A stretch of DNA of 64,000 bases, from the NCBI GenBank assembly GCA_013398615.1, contig VZSR01003798.1, forward strand, positions 9,733,542-9,797,541, read 5' to 3'. Origin of the DNA: Brachypodius melanocephalos. Lineage: Eukaryota; Chordata; Aves; Passeriformes; Pycnonotidae. This document shows positions 12,801 to 22,395 of this stretch, piece by piece (the stretch's first letter is position 1; every line of letters starts with the position of its first letter). A program made the translations under genes and the position numbers. Below the pieces are notes generated by a model, which had not been told where the DNA came from, ran no database searches, and saw only the letters and a list, made by a program, of their open reading frames with translations.

Positions 12801-15800
12801 TGAGATCAGACTTGAGAAATGTACTTCAAAAGCACACTCATTCAGGACTTGAAAATAAGGTTCAATTGTATCTGTGTCATAAAGTATCACTTTGAAAATT
12901 CAGTTGATAAACACTCATAAAGCCAGGCAGCATTTCTGTTTGACAGTTTTGTTTTGTTTCCTTAAGTGAGTCTCTAACTTGCATTGTGGTTAAATAGATC
13001 TGGAAAATATTTGTCTCAAACCTTACTTCTTGTCAAGTTACAGAAGTGAAAATGTCAGAAACCAAAGCACAAATAATGTTCTTGTTGCACTCTTACAAAT
13101 TTAACATACAAATAGATTATTGTCCTATTTGTCAGTCAGAAATGTGCTCCTGGTTTGAAAGCAAAGCCCCAAGTTCCAAAAGCAAAGACTGGAAAATAAG
13201 GGCTGTCTTGCTCCTGTTGAAGTCAACACAGGTTCTGCTCTTGAGTTCAACAGAGGAGCACTGGGTGTCCCTGAACACCAGGGCCTGGTGGTGAACACAT
13301 TATTAGAAAAATCACTGGAGGAGAAAAGAATGCAGAAGTCCATCTGCCAACAATGCACAACATCTTTTCTAAGCCACTTTTGTCCACAAATTTCTCATTC
13401 AGCTATACAGTTTGTGATGTTAAATTTTTTTCCATTAATAAACTACTTAAAGCATTTCAAAAATAAAGAAATACACATTTTAGGAAATGTGTATTTGTGC
13501 AAAAAGCTTGCTGGGAAAGAAGGAAAAGAGAAAAGGAGAGGTAAGGAGGAAGATGATGAAGTTCTGCCATTCATCTACTAGAGATGACCAAGAGGGGCAT
13601 TCACAGACGCATGGCTGGGGATCAAGAGTAAAGCTTAGTGGACTTCGTGCAGTGAAGATGTCATCTATGTTAATCAGGCTCTTTAATAAAAGATGTCTCC
13701 ATAAATAATGAGCTGTTAACATGCGGCTACACAGGGTGAAGTGCTGAGTGAGAAGAGTCTGACTATCTTTACCATCAGTGGGAACATGAGTAAAAGCACA
13801 AAAATGGAGGATTGCCAACTGTGCAAAAGGAAGGAAAAAAGGGCTGAAAATGCTGAACTGAAGGAAAGTAAAGGTCATTAATTCAAAAAAATTAAAAAAA
13901 AACTAACCAGATGTTGGGTCGCCAAATATTTTGTAATCTGGTGTAGCTGTAGTAGGCAAAATTTCTAAAAGAATTAAAGGAACAAGTAATCAGTAAAAAG
14001 TAACAAAAAGAAAGCAAAAGATCTCAAACCTGAGTAATGGAAAATAAAAACTAAAATATCACTGGTTACAAAAATAAATTCTTCAATACTTTGCTGTAGA
14101 CCCCAAATAGCTGTAAACTGGTGAAGGAAAAACTCTGCCAACCCAGGACTAAAAAGCTCAGCTTTGTGAACATTCACAGTAACACCAGGTGATGTGTTCA
14201 TCATGTTACTGAAAAGCTCATCAGAAATTTAACATCCACAGTGAGGTGTGGCCACAGACTATGGTGAGACATTCCAAAGGAGCAGCAGTGATTGTGCCTT
14301 ACCATGGCAGTCCCCAAGCTGTGCCGTGTTGCCGTATTCGACATCTTGTACGTATCCTCCAGTGCTGTGGTTGTATGAAACAAACAAAGAGAACCTGCAA
14401 TTAACAGTATTAGTAAGGATACAAATGGAGATTATTTTTTTTTCTGGAAGCAGCAGATGGAAACATACACAACAGCCAGTGTATGGCCCAAAGGATTGTA
14501 CAAAATGTACAGGATGGTCCGGCTTTAAAACTATCTGCGTGTGCTTATGACAGGAAATAGAAGAAAAACAATCCCTTTTTTTTAGCAACTACATCATGTC
14601 TTCTCCATTGGGCATGCTCTTGGGTTTAGATACAACCATCCAATTATACCAGTTAAAGTTTGCACTGGCCTGCTACAAAGGCCTCTTTTTAAGATACAGC
14701 TGCTAGTGCACCATATATTACAGACTTGATTTGTGCAAAATGCCTTTGGTATGCATATATAACATCCCAGCTCCAGCGTGGAGGCACAACCTTGCTCTTC
14801 CCACTGTGAATCCTGTACTTTCATATTTGCGATTGCCTGTGCCCTGACCATCAGCATGCCTGGGAGGGGATGCTGTGTTCCTGTCCTCTTGGAGCTGCTC
14901 AGGTTTGCATGCTGCAATTGCTTGCCTTCCTGCTCCCAACTGCTCTTCCTACAGGTCTGCCTGTCCTCCTACACATGTAAAAACTTCCATTGAAAGCAAG
15001 TCTTCACCCAGAGGTTGCAGAATTAGGCCAGACTTTAGCATTCTGTTCTCTTACATACACAGTGCACTAAAAAAAAAAAATCTTAAAATAGGGATTTAGT
15101 AACTGTGTGTAAAGGAAGCGGCACAGGGCATGAACTCGTGGGGTCTGCAGAGTGTATTTAGAGATGGTGGGCTAACCTGAAAAGGAGTACTTACAGCATG
15201 CCTGGTGTCACTCTTCCACACGCCTCATGGTCTAACCAGCCACAGTACGGGTCCCGTGAAGCAATACATGCCCTTGCAAGAGAAAAACCCCAAAAAATCA
15301 TGCATTTTTTACTTCCTTCCTAAGAACTGTTGGTGCCCTTGCTTTGAGGGGGAGTTCAGGAACGGAGCCGTACTTTTTACATGACCCGTGACGCTCACAC
15401 CGACTCAGGGGAATTCTAACGACGCAGCTGGAGAAGGCCACGAACAGAGCATGGTGGTCTCTGTCCAGCTGGAGGGAAATGACTCTTCTGTCCTCCTCGC
15501 TTTCTGCATTACACCTGGGCAGCAAAAACAAGGGCAGGCCACCGCTTCAGTGACTGGAGTACTCTGTGCAGTAAACATTTTACTTATTATCTGTGTAGAT
15601 ACCAAACAGAAGCTTTTCACATACATAAATGTAACCTGCTACTCTTTGCTGAGCCACCACTAACCAAACCCCTGAGTTATCAAATGCTGCCTTCTGGCTC
15701 CAACTAACAGCCAGGTGAGAAGTTTGCTGAACTATGTAGGGAAAAAAAAAATCAAAATCCATTTTTTTTGTTCTCTCAATCAGCATAAATATTGTGAGAG

Positions 15801-18800
15801 AGCAGAAGAGGAGTCCTGCATTGGATGCCTGTAGAGTCTAACTGGAATGCTTCCGCTCCCAAACTCTTTGTGCCAAAAAATAAACAAGTTTAAAGTGATC
15901 AGATACAGGTTATACAATATTGACCACTCTTGAGCAAGCCTCAAGGTAAGCCCAGATCACTTCTTTTTAACATCAGCAAATACTTCTGACGTTTCAGAAG
16001 CATTTGTGGGAGAGTTAGACCATGTCACTGATGTCACTGGAGTGGAATTAGGTTGTTCATTCAACCCATACAAAATGGCAAATGACCAAATACTTTCAGG
16101 TTATTCAACATGAGGAACACGATGAAATGACAAACAAGTGGTGATGTTGGTGATAATGAGCTGGTTTACCATAATCCTTTTTAGCTAGGTACCAAGGACT
16201 AGATGAAGAGCTTAGATTTTCTGGTAATACTTACTTTGCATGATTATACGCTTCAATCTCTTCCAGTAATATGCTGTCATTCAAAGAAAAAGGCCTGGTC
16301 TTTGCCAAGATTTTAAGTACTACTCCTGCTTCGGAGCCAACAAATATGACTGTGTAATTCTGGTAGGGTCCAGCAGCATGGTCTACAGCAATTGCTGTCA
16401 ATCTGTATCTAGCAAGACCAAAAGGCGCATCATTAACAGCAAGTTTTCTTGTTTTCCTTTTCACAGGTGTTACTTTTGAACTGTCATACCTGACACGTGT
16501 TTTGGTAAACCAGGGCTCCTCAGTGACTGAGGGAACAGCTGAGTCCATCAAAGGATGAGATTTGATGAAGGAGAGCGTTTCGTCTGGGAAATCAATGGAG
16601 GTTTTGTAAGCCTCTGCTAGGCCGTGTTTTGCACAGCAGCCAGGTCTGAAAAGAGAACAATATTGTTTTCCTGTTGATATTTTAGTTAATGAGAGAAGGC
16701 AGCCAGTTAATGAGTATCCTTATGGCTGAAGTGGCAAGCTCTGCTTTGGGTTTTACCCAACAAGGCACTCAAGATGTAAGGCACAGCTGATTTAAGGTAG
16801 CTCTTTACAGGGACAATGTTACGACATTATGAGTGAGAACCTTTTACCTTGGCTTTGGTACTTTGTCTTCAGGTACAGCTGTCCAAACAGAGTCAGGAGT
16901 CTTTTGTTCTTTAAATCTCCCTTTGAAGACTTTCTCAATGTCATCCATGCTGAAAGCACACACTGCTGAACCAGGGATGCTGTAAAATGCAAAAAATAGT
17001 TTCAAGAACTCAGTTTACAATGGCACCAATGTCAGTGTAAGAGAGAACCTGAGACCTGCCTTTGATAAAAGGTTGCTCGTCTCTTACCTGTTCAGCTGTG
17101 TGGTGAATACACCCACAACGGTGGGCACTCCATTGATTTCTATTATGTCTGTGACAGACTGCAGAACATCAAAGTAGAAGAATGAATCCCCAGGAACTGA
17201 GCAGTTGAGCCGAGCTTTCAGAAAGGATGTCCAGTGCTTTTCCAGGACCCTTTGGGAGCCCCCCATGTCATTTTTGCAGATGCGTGCCACACGGGAATAC
17301 ACAGCCTGTGAAAGGCAAAAGGAAAGAAAAAGGGAGAGAGGCTTGAAAGATGCAAGGGAAACAGTGCTTGTTTCTGAGCCCTTAATAAAACACCAAGATA
17401 ATGTTGTTAACAACAAATGGCAGGAAGCTGCCATTTATCTGCACAGAGAAGATGAAAGCAAATGGTGTTCAGCTTGTAGTGCACAGGCATCTTAATGTAT
17501 CACCAAGCAAATGCATCTCCACAGTTTGCTCCCACCCCTTTTGCTTTCAAAATCATATTGTTAGTGAGATTTAAAGACTTTAATTAACCATGTGTAAGGG
17601 ATTTAATAATTTATTGTAGAATATCCTTCCACGGTGAGGCATGAGTATTATACTCTGTACTGGCATGACTGAATTATTCAATATCCAGGGACATTAGAGA
17701 AACTTCTTTGAAACTCTCCTTTTGTGTTGTTTCCTTTTGTTTCTTTAATAAGCATGAAAACACCCTCAGCTTTTCCATTACTTAGTGCAAGACTGAGGGC
17801 AACAGCAGCACTAAGGCAACAGCACATTGAAAGACACCTGTAGTGAGCTCACTAACAGCGAGGCCTGGAGAACAGCAACAGCTTTCTGGTTGAAGAATGC
17901 ACTTGCTCTAGTTCTCTTTATCTCTCCTCCCTGTAAATTATAACCATGGTAAGACTGTGCAAGCTTTGTCCTAGTTCTTCCTTCACATTATGAACTGTGC
18001 TAGTTCCTGATGCTGTTTTAAGATGAGCTCTTCCTGCTATGACTCACGGTGACGGTACTGACCTTGCCTAAGGTGTTGTGCTCCACAGCAATTTCTCGGA
18101 AGAAGAAATAAACGTAGTTCCCATATTCTATGGCATGGAGGAAGTGTGGTTCTGTAAGAAAGAGCACGGAGAAGTTACTTCAAAAAACTCCTCAATGGGA
18201 ACATGACAGTGATACTGTGAGACTTGGTAGCTCCTCCTTAGGTCCACACCAGCCAACGTGAGCTCCAGTCTTCCAGATATTTTAGGATGTCCAAATATAA
18301 ATGCACTGGAGTTTAAATGAACTCGAAGTCTTTAGCATTGGCTAATGGACTGTAAAAAGGCCCCACAGAAATTGTATTTCAACTAAGGTATTTTGTTACT
18401 GCAAATATGTTTATTGAAGCATTTAACAAAAATTGTGTCTGTTTTTTTTCACATTATGCAGCTTTTTAATATTCTGAAAGCCTCATACATGCTGACATTG
18501 TAGCATATGTGTAAACCAGGCTGGCTGTCAATAACCTGACCTTCTGTGCCACTGCAATTACATTTGCCATGTGTATGGGAAAATACTCCCCAAATTACCT
18601 TTTATCCATTTGGAGTCATACTTTATTGTTCTTAAGGCAGATCCATCCCCCATGCTGCGATAAATAACAGCATCACTTGCCAGGAAATCTGCTACTGTTG
18701 CTGAATACAATTTTCCATCTAAAATGGAAGTTGAAAACATTGTATTAAGAGGCCTTTAATAAGCTAGAGAATTCTGACTAGCCTGTATTTTTCCCCATTT

Positions 18801-20926
18801 CTTTACTGTCACACTTCCCCACACTGGTGTAACCTATTTATTAACAGGTCAGCTTCTAATCCTTTGGAGGCCCTTTAAAAAATTTAAGAGTAGGGGCACC
18901 ATGACACCTTCAGGTTTCCTGTGCTCACTCTAAAAGCGCTCTGTCTCCTTTGGTGTCATTAATCATTTAGACTCATTACAAGTAAAAGTTCTTACCAGCA
19001 AAGAGGGCGACATTGGTTTGTCTGGCATCAAATGGGCATCTTGCCAAACCACTAATTTCCTCCCCATCATACTCTAATGTATTCAACTAGAGAAGAAAAA
19101 TAAATGGGTGATAGTGTCATTTCTATTTTGTGCACTGGCACAAAAGCAAAACATTGTCTTTCCACAAAACTTAATTCAGCACTTTGGCTTCTGTCTGTTT
19201 TTATTTCACCTTGCAGCATTTTCCAGGCACACTGGGTGCATTTGCTATGGCATAACCAGTGCAAGCAAAAGCAGTAACAGATTAATGAAATCCTCAGTAC
19301 TCTTACCCGATAGTATCTGCACATAGGGTTAAATGCATTTGTTCCACAGACAAACACCATCTCATCATTTCTTGGAACAAAGACTTTAATGAAGTTATGG
19401 CATTCATCCTGAAAAGAGAGTAAGATGTATTAATCACAAACTCCATGTATATAATAAATACTAGTGTTATTTTTCTATAACGTGCTAAACTTACTTTATG
19501 TTTGCCTTTCATAGCACAGTTCTCTCTGTCCTGCTGCTTTGATCTCCATGTTAATTTCTGGTAAAGCAGACCAGAAAGGAACATTTGAATTCCTTGCCAC
19601 AGCAAATTCTTAAAGAAACCCCCATTAAAACCAAAGAAAACACCTCTCCCTTGCCAGCATGCATCTACTCACCTTACTTGGGATAACTTCTGATTTTGGA
19701 ACTTCATTTAAATTTACAGTGTAAACCTGGTCCCTGTTTGCAGAGTAAAAAAACAGCAGTAAATTCATTAATTCTGTGCCTCTTTATTTGATAAGCTAAA
19801 TCTATTTTCAGGATGTTATATTAGACCAGCAACTTCTATGCTCATGGATTTTCTGTGTTTAATGCAAATGGAGAAGGTTGTTCATAGGTAGCATGGGGTG
19901 GCTTTGATGTTTATTGGTGTGGTTCTGAGACTGCACCTGCAGTGTCCAGCTGTCCATCCCTATCTGTCCATCCTGCTGAGGACTAACCTGGGTTGTAAAT
20001 ATGCAAATGTGTTATCCTCACTTCCCTGATGTGTCAGTCCAAGTTTAAAATGATCAGGAGAGGTTTTTATCAAGCAGGGCAGTAATATAAAAGAGGGAAA
20101 AGAGCATTTGATCATTGGTTTAAGCTTAACTACAGTAACTGCAGCCTTCAAATCCAATTTTCACGCACTGTCCATAGATATGGTATATTTCTTTGGGAAA
20201 TTCTGCCCCAATTCTAATTTTTACCATATTCTGCACATTTTTCTAAATGAATTTTACACATAAATGCAAAACCAGAAGAGAAAAGAATTTTAATCTAATG
20301 AACTGAGTGAAGGAAAATTACCTGCCAGTGATATAAAGTGTGTCTCGAATTTTCAACATTAGCTGGAAGTCCAGTCTGTGCTGAGATTCATTGCCTGAAG
20401 GGCGTCCTCTAAATACTGGATATTGCCTTGAATCTGCAAGTAAAAATGGGCTACACCATCACTCAGGATTATAGAGCTAAAGAATCAATATATGGCATTG
20501 ATTAGCTGTATATACTAGGTGTAGAAGGGTTTAAACTAAATTCCTTGAGTAATGTCTTGAATATAAATGAGGAAAAGATGGCTAATGTCAGCAAATGTTC
20601 TTTTTCCTGAAGTTATTGCTGTATTTCTGATTGCTTTTTTTTAAGAAAATGATTAAGTGTTCTATTAGAGATACAAAGCCAGTAAACACATTACAATTTG
20701 AAAGGAATCAGATTCTTTTTTTTTTTAATTTCCCGCGGTGGGGCAAGGAAAAAGGAAGAATAAAAACAACATTAGAACTTTTCCGCTGGTGCTTAGCAGC
20801 CCTTGCAGATTACTTACAGTGGTAATCCACAACGTTGATGGGGTCCTCGTCTTCGGGGAAGCTGACAGCCCGGCAGCGGGACAAGCTCAGCAGCGTCACC
20901 AAGGCACAGAGCACCGGGAGCCTCAT
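8564..20926 (-). CDS. SEMA6D: Semaphorin 6D, complete coding region (18 coding exons)
   Basis: This is a class 6 transmembrane semaphorin, a cell-surface guidance ligand. In published vertebrate work SEMA6D acts through plexin-A1, in heart morphogenesis and in retinal axon crossing. Joining the exons gives 3,237 nt: 1,078 codons plus TAG. In order: signal peptide (about 1-20, MRLPVLCALVTLLSLSRCRA), Sema domain (about 27-512), PSI domain from about 514 with the CGW core, a linker encoded by exons 15-17, one transmembrane helix (about 661-685, starting MNVLITCVFAAFVLGAF) and a tail of about 390 residues. The C-terminus PLNKYSY separates SEMA6D from SEMA6A, which ends differently. Every junction obeys GT-AG and keeps frame. 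The start ATG has G at -3 and sits in the exon encoding the signal peptide. No frameshift or premature stop was seen. Isoform variation is expected from the 57-nt and 168-nt exons. Confidence 0.96.
9868..11942 (-). other. SEMA6D intron 17
   Basis: The intron is 2,075 nt, donor GTAAGG and acceptor TTTTGCAG. It is AT-rich with no recognisable coding or repeat content. Confidence 0.9.
11943..12110 (-). CDS. SEMA6D: SEMA6D coding exon 17 (168 nt, cassette-type)
   Basis: The exon encodes about 56 linker residues, DMEFSSASITTMASIP through DDPNTSDYSDPLSGVPKG, which match the human juxtamembrane region. Both flanking introns are phase 1 and the length is a multiple of three, so skipping keeps the frame. 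The human gene has isoforms 56 residues shorter, consistent with this exon being optional. Confidence 0.95.
12111..13907 (-). other. SEMA6D intron 16
   Basis: The intron is 1,797 nt, donor GTTAGT and acceptor GCCACCACAG. Several short open frames occur on both strands, none recognisable. I saw no repeat family. Confidence 0.9.
13908..13964 (-). CDS. SEMA6D: SEMA6D coding exon 16 (57 nt, cassette-type)
   Basis: The exon encodes about 19 residues (ILPTTATPDYKIFGDPTS) of the extracellular linker, close to the human sequence. The acceptor is TTCTTTTAG. Phase 1 on both sides and a length divisible by three allow in-frame skipping, as in known human isoforms. Confidence 0.93.
13965..14302 (-). other. 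SEMA6D intron 15
   Basis: The intron is 338 nt, donor GTAAGG. Nothing else was recognised. Confidence 0.88.
14303..14364 (-). CDS. SEMA6D: SEMA6D coding exon 15
   Basis: The 62-nt exon encodes TGGYVQDVEYGNTAQLGDCH, the end of the PSI-linked region. It changes intron phase from 2 to 1, so it cannot be skipped without a frameshift. The acceptor is CCACAG. Confidence 0.93.
14365..15194 (-). other. SEMA6D intron 14
   Basis: The intron is 830 nt, strong donor CT|GTAAGT. It contains an A-run near 15,070 and no recognised repeat. Confidence 0.88.
15195..15272 (-). CDS. SEMA6D: SEMA6D coding exon 14: PSI domain core
   Basis: The 78-nt exon encodes ACIASRDPYCGW and the following Cys-rich LDHEACGRVTPGM. 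The SRDPYCGW signature is diagnostic of the semaphorin/plexin PSI fold. The 101-nt intron between this exon and exon 13 is short. Confidence 0.95.
15374..15514 (-). CDS. SEMA6D: SEMA6D coding exon 13: end of Sema domain and start of PSI
   Basis: The 141-nt exon encodes CNAESEEDRRVISLQLDRD, then a VAFSSCVVRIPLSRCE stretch and RHGSCKK, matching the last blade of the Sema propeller and the first PSI cysteines. The acceptor is GCTGCCCAG. The donor reads AAAAA|GTACGG, which is weaker than the other donors in the gene. Confidence 0.94.
15515..16234 (-). other. SEMA6D intron 12
   Basis: The intron is 720 nt, donor GTAAGT. Because the preceding exon ends in phase 2, the first donor bases complete a Lys codon and then read TAA. 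No AATAAA or ATTAAA was found in the sense orientation, so an intronic poly(A) site is not evident. Confidence 0.88.
16235..16408 (-). CDS. SEMA6D: SEMA6D coding exon 12: Sema domain
   Basis: The 174-nt exon encodes YRLTAIAVDHAAGPYQNYTV, then IFVGSEAGVVLKILAK and LLEEIEAYNHAK, matching human blade 6/7 sequence. An N-glycosylation sequon (NYT) is present. It is separated from exon 11 by only 81 nt, and the reading frame is open through that intron. Confidence 0.96.
16409..16489 (-). other. SEMA6D intron 11: 81-nt, stop-free, frame-preserving
   Basis: The donor is CAG|GTATGA; the acceptor is CCTTTTGGTCTTGCTAG with a plausible branch-point TTAAT. The length is exactly 27 codons and no stop occurs in frame, so unspliced RNA would add 27 residues including a basic VKRKTRK patch. 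Human SEMA6D lacks these residues, so removal is the default. It is one of the shortest introns in this gene. Confidence 0.85.
16490..16645 (-). CDS. SEMA6D: SEMA6D coding exon 11: Sema domain
   Basis: The 156-nt exon encodes PGCCAKHGLAEAYKTSIDFP, then SFIKSHPLMDSAVPSVTEEP and WFTKTRVR. The acceptor is CTCTTTTCAG. The sequence is nearly the human one and includes the conserved CC pair of the Sema domain. Confidence 0.96.
16848..16979 (-). CDS. SEMA6D: SEMA6D coding exon 10: Sema domain
   Basis: The 132-nt exon encodes IPGSAVCAFSMDDIEKVFKG, then RFKEQKTPDSVWTAVPEDKV and PKP. The GSAVCAF(S/D)M.DI motif is typical of semaphorins. The acceptor is TTTTACAG; the donor is AG|GTAAAA. Confidence 0.96.
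17088..17305 (-). CDS. SEMA6D: SEMA6D coding exon 9: Sema domain
   Basis: The 218-nt exon encodes AVYSRVARICKNDMGGSQRV, LEKHWTSFLKARLNCSVPGD and a segment ending GVFTTQLN. RVAR(I/V)CKND.GG and W.(S/T)FLKARL(N/D)C are hallmark Sema motifs. It contains an NCS sequon. Confidence 0.97.
17306..18062 (-). other. SEMA6D intron 8
   Basis: The intron is 757 nt, donor AAG|GTCAGT and acceptor CCTTTCACAG. No recognised repeat or coding content. Confidence 0.88.
18063..18151 (-). CDS. SEMA6D: SEMA6D coding exon 8: Sema domain
   Basis: The 89-nt exon encodes EPHFLHAIEYGNYVYFFFRE followed by IAVEHNTLGK. The YFFFRE(I/T)A.E block is the best-conserved semaphorin signature. Confidence 0.97.
18152..18598 (-). 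other. SEMA6D intron 7
   Basis: The intron is 447 nt, donor AAAAG|GTAATT and acceptor TTCTTACAG. Nothing else recognised. Confidence 0.87.
18599..18718 (-). CDS. SEMA6D: SEMA6D coding exon 7: Sema domain
   Basis: The 120-nt exon encodes DGKLYSATVADFLASDAVIY, then RSMGDGSALRTIKYDSKWIK, essentially identical to the human segment. The acceptor is CATTTTAG. Confidence 0.97.
18996..19086 (-). CDS. SEMA6D: SEMA6D coding exon 6: Sema domain
   Basis: The 91-nt exon encodes LNTLEYDGEEISGLARCPFD followed by ARQTNVALFA. The G.(A/G).CP(F/Y)D motif is conserved across semaphorins. The acceptor is TTCTCTAG; the donor is G|GTAAGA. Confidence 0.96.
19307..19408 (-). CDS. SEMA6D: SEMA6D coding exon 5: Sema domain
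   Basis: The 102-nt, phase 0 exon encodes DECHNFIKVFVPRNDEMVFV and CGTNAFNPMCRYYR. The C.N(F/Y)I and CGTNAF.P.C motifs place it in the Sema domain, supplying disulphide cysteines. Confidence 0.97.
19495..19557 (-). CDS. SEMA6D: SEMA6D coding exon 4
   Basis: The 63-nt, phase 0 exon encodes KLTWRSKQQDRENCAMKGKH plus a Lys. The C.MKGK signature is conserved. The 86-nt intron before exon 5 (19,409-19,494) is also very short. Confidence 0.96.
19673..19733 (-). CDS. SEMA6D: SEMA6D coding exon 3
   Basis: The 61-nt exon encodes DQVYTVNLNEVPKSEVIPSK, matching human SEMA6D. The acceptor is GCAAACAG, with an upstream T-run; the donor is AAG|GTGAGT. Confidence 0.95.
19734..20321 (-). other. SEMA6D intron 2
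   Basis: The intron is 588 nt, donor AG|GTAATT. It is AT-rich, with nothing recognised. Confidence 0.87.
20322..20433 (-). CDS. SEMA6D: SEMA6D coding exon 2
   Basis: The 112-nt exon encodes SRQYPVFRGRPSGNESQHRL, then DFQLMLKIRDTLYITGR. The YI(T/A)GRD element begins the Sema propeller. It contains an NES sequon. The acceptor is ACTTGCAG. Confidence 0.96.
20434..20817 (-). other. SEMA6D intron 1 of the coding region
   Basis: The intron is 384 nt, donor CACT|GTAAGT. It contains a T-run near 20,720 on the plus strand. Nothing else recognised. Confidence 0.88.
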
Positions 20927-20959
20927 GGCTGGGGACAGGTGACAGCACTGCTCAACTAC
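20818..20959 (-). CDS. SEMA6D: SEMA6D first coding exon: start codon and signal peptide
   Basis: The exon runs from a GTTTGCAG acceptor to the CACT|GTAAGT donor. Positions 20,927-20,959 are 5' leader and 20,818-20,926 are coding. ATG at 20,924-20,926 starts MRLPVLCALVTLLSLSRCRA followed by VSFPEDEDPINVVDYH, a hydrophobic secretion signal and the SFPEDxEP motif of class 6 semaphorins. An in-frame ATG at 21,091 lies 5' of the acceptor and would be removed by splicing. G at -3 gives an adequate Kozak context. Confidence 0.93.
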
Positions 20960-22368
20960 CTGCAAACAGGGACACAGCGGTGAGCTGCAGCAGCACGGGA
21001 CACCCACACCACTTCCTGCTGCACAAGAGGGGTTTAGGTCGGATTTGAGCGCTGGCAGCAGGGACATTGATGGGAAACTGCTGCGTGACACAGCCCTGCT
21101 TCAAGCTGCTCTGAAACATATTGATGTTTGCTAATTTCTAGCTGGATTTATGGGCATTTCCAAAGAAGCTGACGACTGTCAGCCCATTTAATTCACAGAA
21201 TCAGAAAAAGAACATACAGGCTGCTGACCTGGCAAGAAAAATTGTCAAATTTGGGATTAGAATTTTAATTAAACTGCAATCTCTTTCCATCCCCTCAATC
21301 ACCGAATGTCATCCAGCACAAGCCCTTTTCCCATAAAGTACCTAAATCCACAAAACTTCATGACACACACATCCATACTGTGTCTTAATGCCATTGCTTG
21401 TTTCCAGGCTGGGCCATCATAGTACTCAGCTCAGTGTCCCCATTGTCACAGACCTGCTGCCCAGGAGCTGGCACCTGATGCTTTGCCTCGTGCAGTGACT
21501 TACATATGTGCAAGGTAAATGCAAAATGCTGCCCCTGCAGTGTGACAGCATTGTCACACACTTCACAAGGGTGGCAAGAGACTCAAATGGGGATGCAATG
21601 TTGAACCACCTTCCCAAGGTGCCATTTCCCCCCTCATTGTATTTTCTACTGTTCGAGGCTTCAGAGGCTTTCACCTGGGGTTTGTGTGTGTGCTCTGAAG
21701 ATCAGACAGCACAGATCATGACAGCACCACAACATTATACAACAAAGCTTTTAAGAGGGGAAGGGAAACATAACTTCTTCAATTAAACCACAGAGATATT
21801 TTAGTGAGCAGAATGTAGCTACTCAAGTTGCAATTTGGGTAGGATGCAAGAAAACACATCTCGAAGTGAAATGTGATCCTTAATGACTGCAAGTGGACTG
21901 GGCAGGGGTCATATTTCTCATTAGAAACCTGGCAAATGTAGTATTATTCCCTCCTCCAACCTTTTGGAAGCATTCATTCAGCCCCGACTCACAGGTCATA
22001 GCTCTGAGTCATCAGCTCAGTGCCTTGCAGTTGCTGAAATTGGTTATTAAATGCTTTGTCTAAACAGAAAAAAAAAGGGGAAACCTTTCCATTTTAATGT
22101 TTCAAGACTTTCAATGTGAAGAACATGTTGCCAACACAAAGTGCCAGACCTGATCCAGCTAAGCACAAAAGTATTAATCATTTAATAATTTGAAAAGCAA
22201 TTAAAGAAACCCCTTCATAACAACACTTAACCTTTCAGTAATGCTTGTGGGGGATGAAAATGCCGTATTTGTTAATTGATGCTATGGCTGGCTAGGGGCA
22301 GAGCTGCCTCCTTCCAGAGGCTGCTGAGCTGTCAGTTCAGGCTGGACTGTGAGACCAGCTGAAAGGCT

Positions 22369-22395
22369 GGGAACACTTGGGGATGGGGGTGGGGG
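22369..22395 (+). other. G-quadruplex-type motif
   Basis: Four G-runs of 3, 4, 5 and 5, separated by loops of 7, 2 and 1 bases, fit G3+N1-7. It lies on the template strand of SEMA6D, in the 5' intron. Confidence 0.5.

Noticed and set aside
20927..21091. In-frame upstream ATG giving a 55-residue N-terminal extension of SEMA6D
   Set aside because: A good GTTTGCAG acceptor at 20,960 splits it from the coding exon, and the extension would bury the signal peptide.
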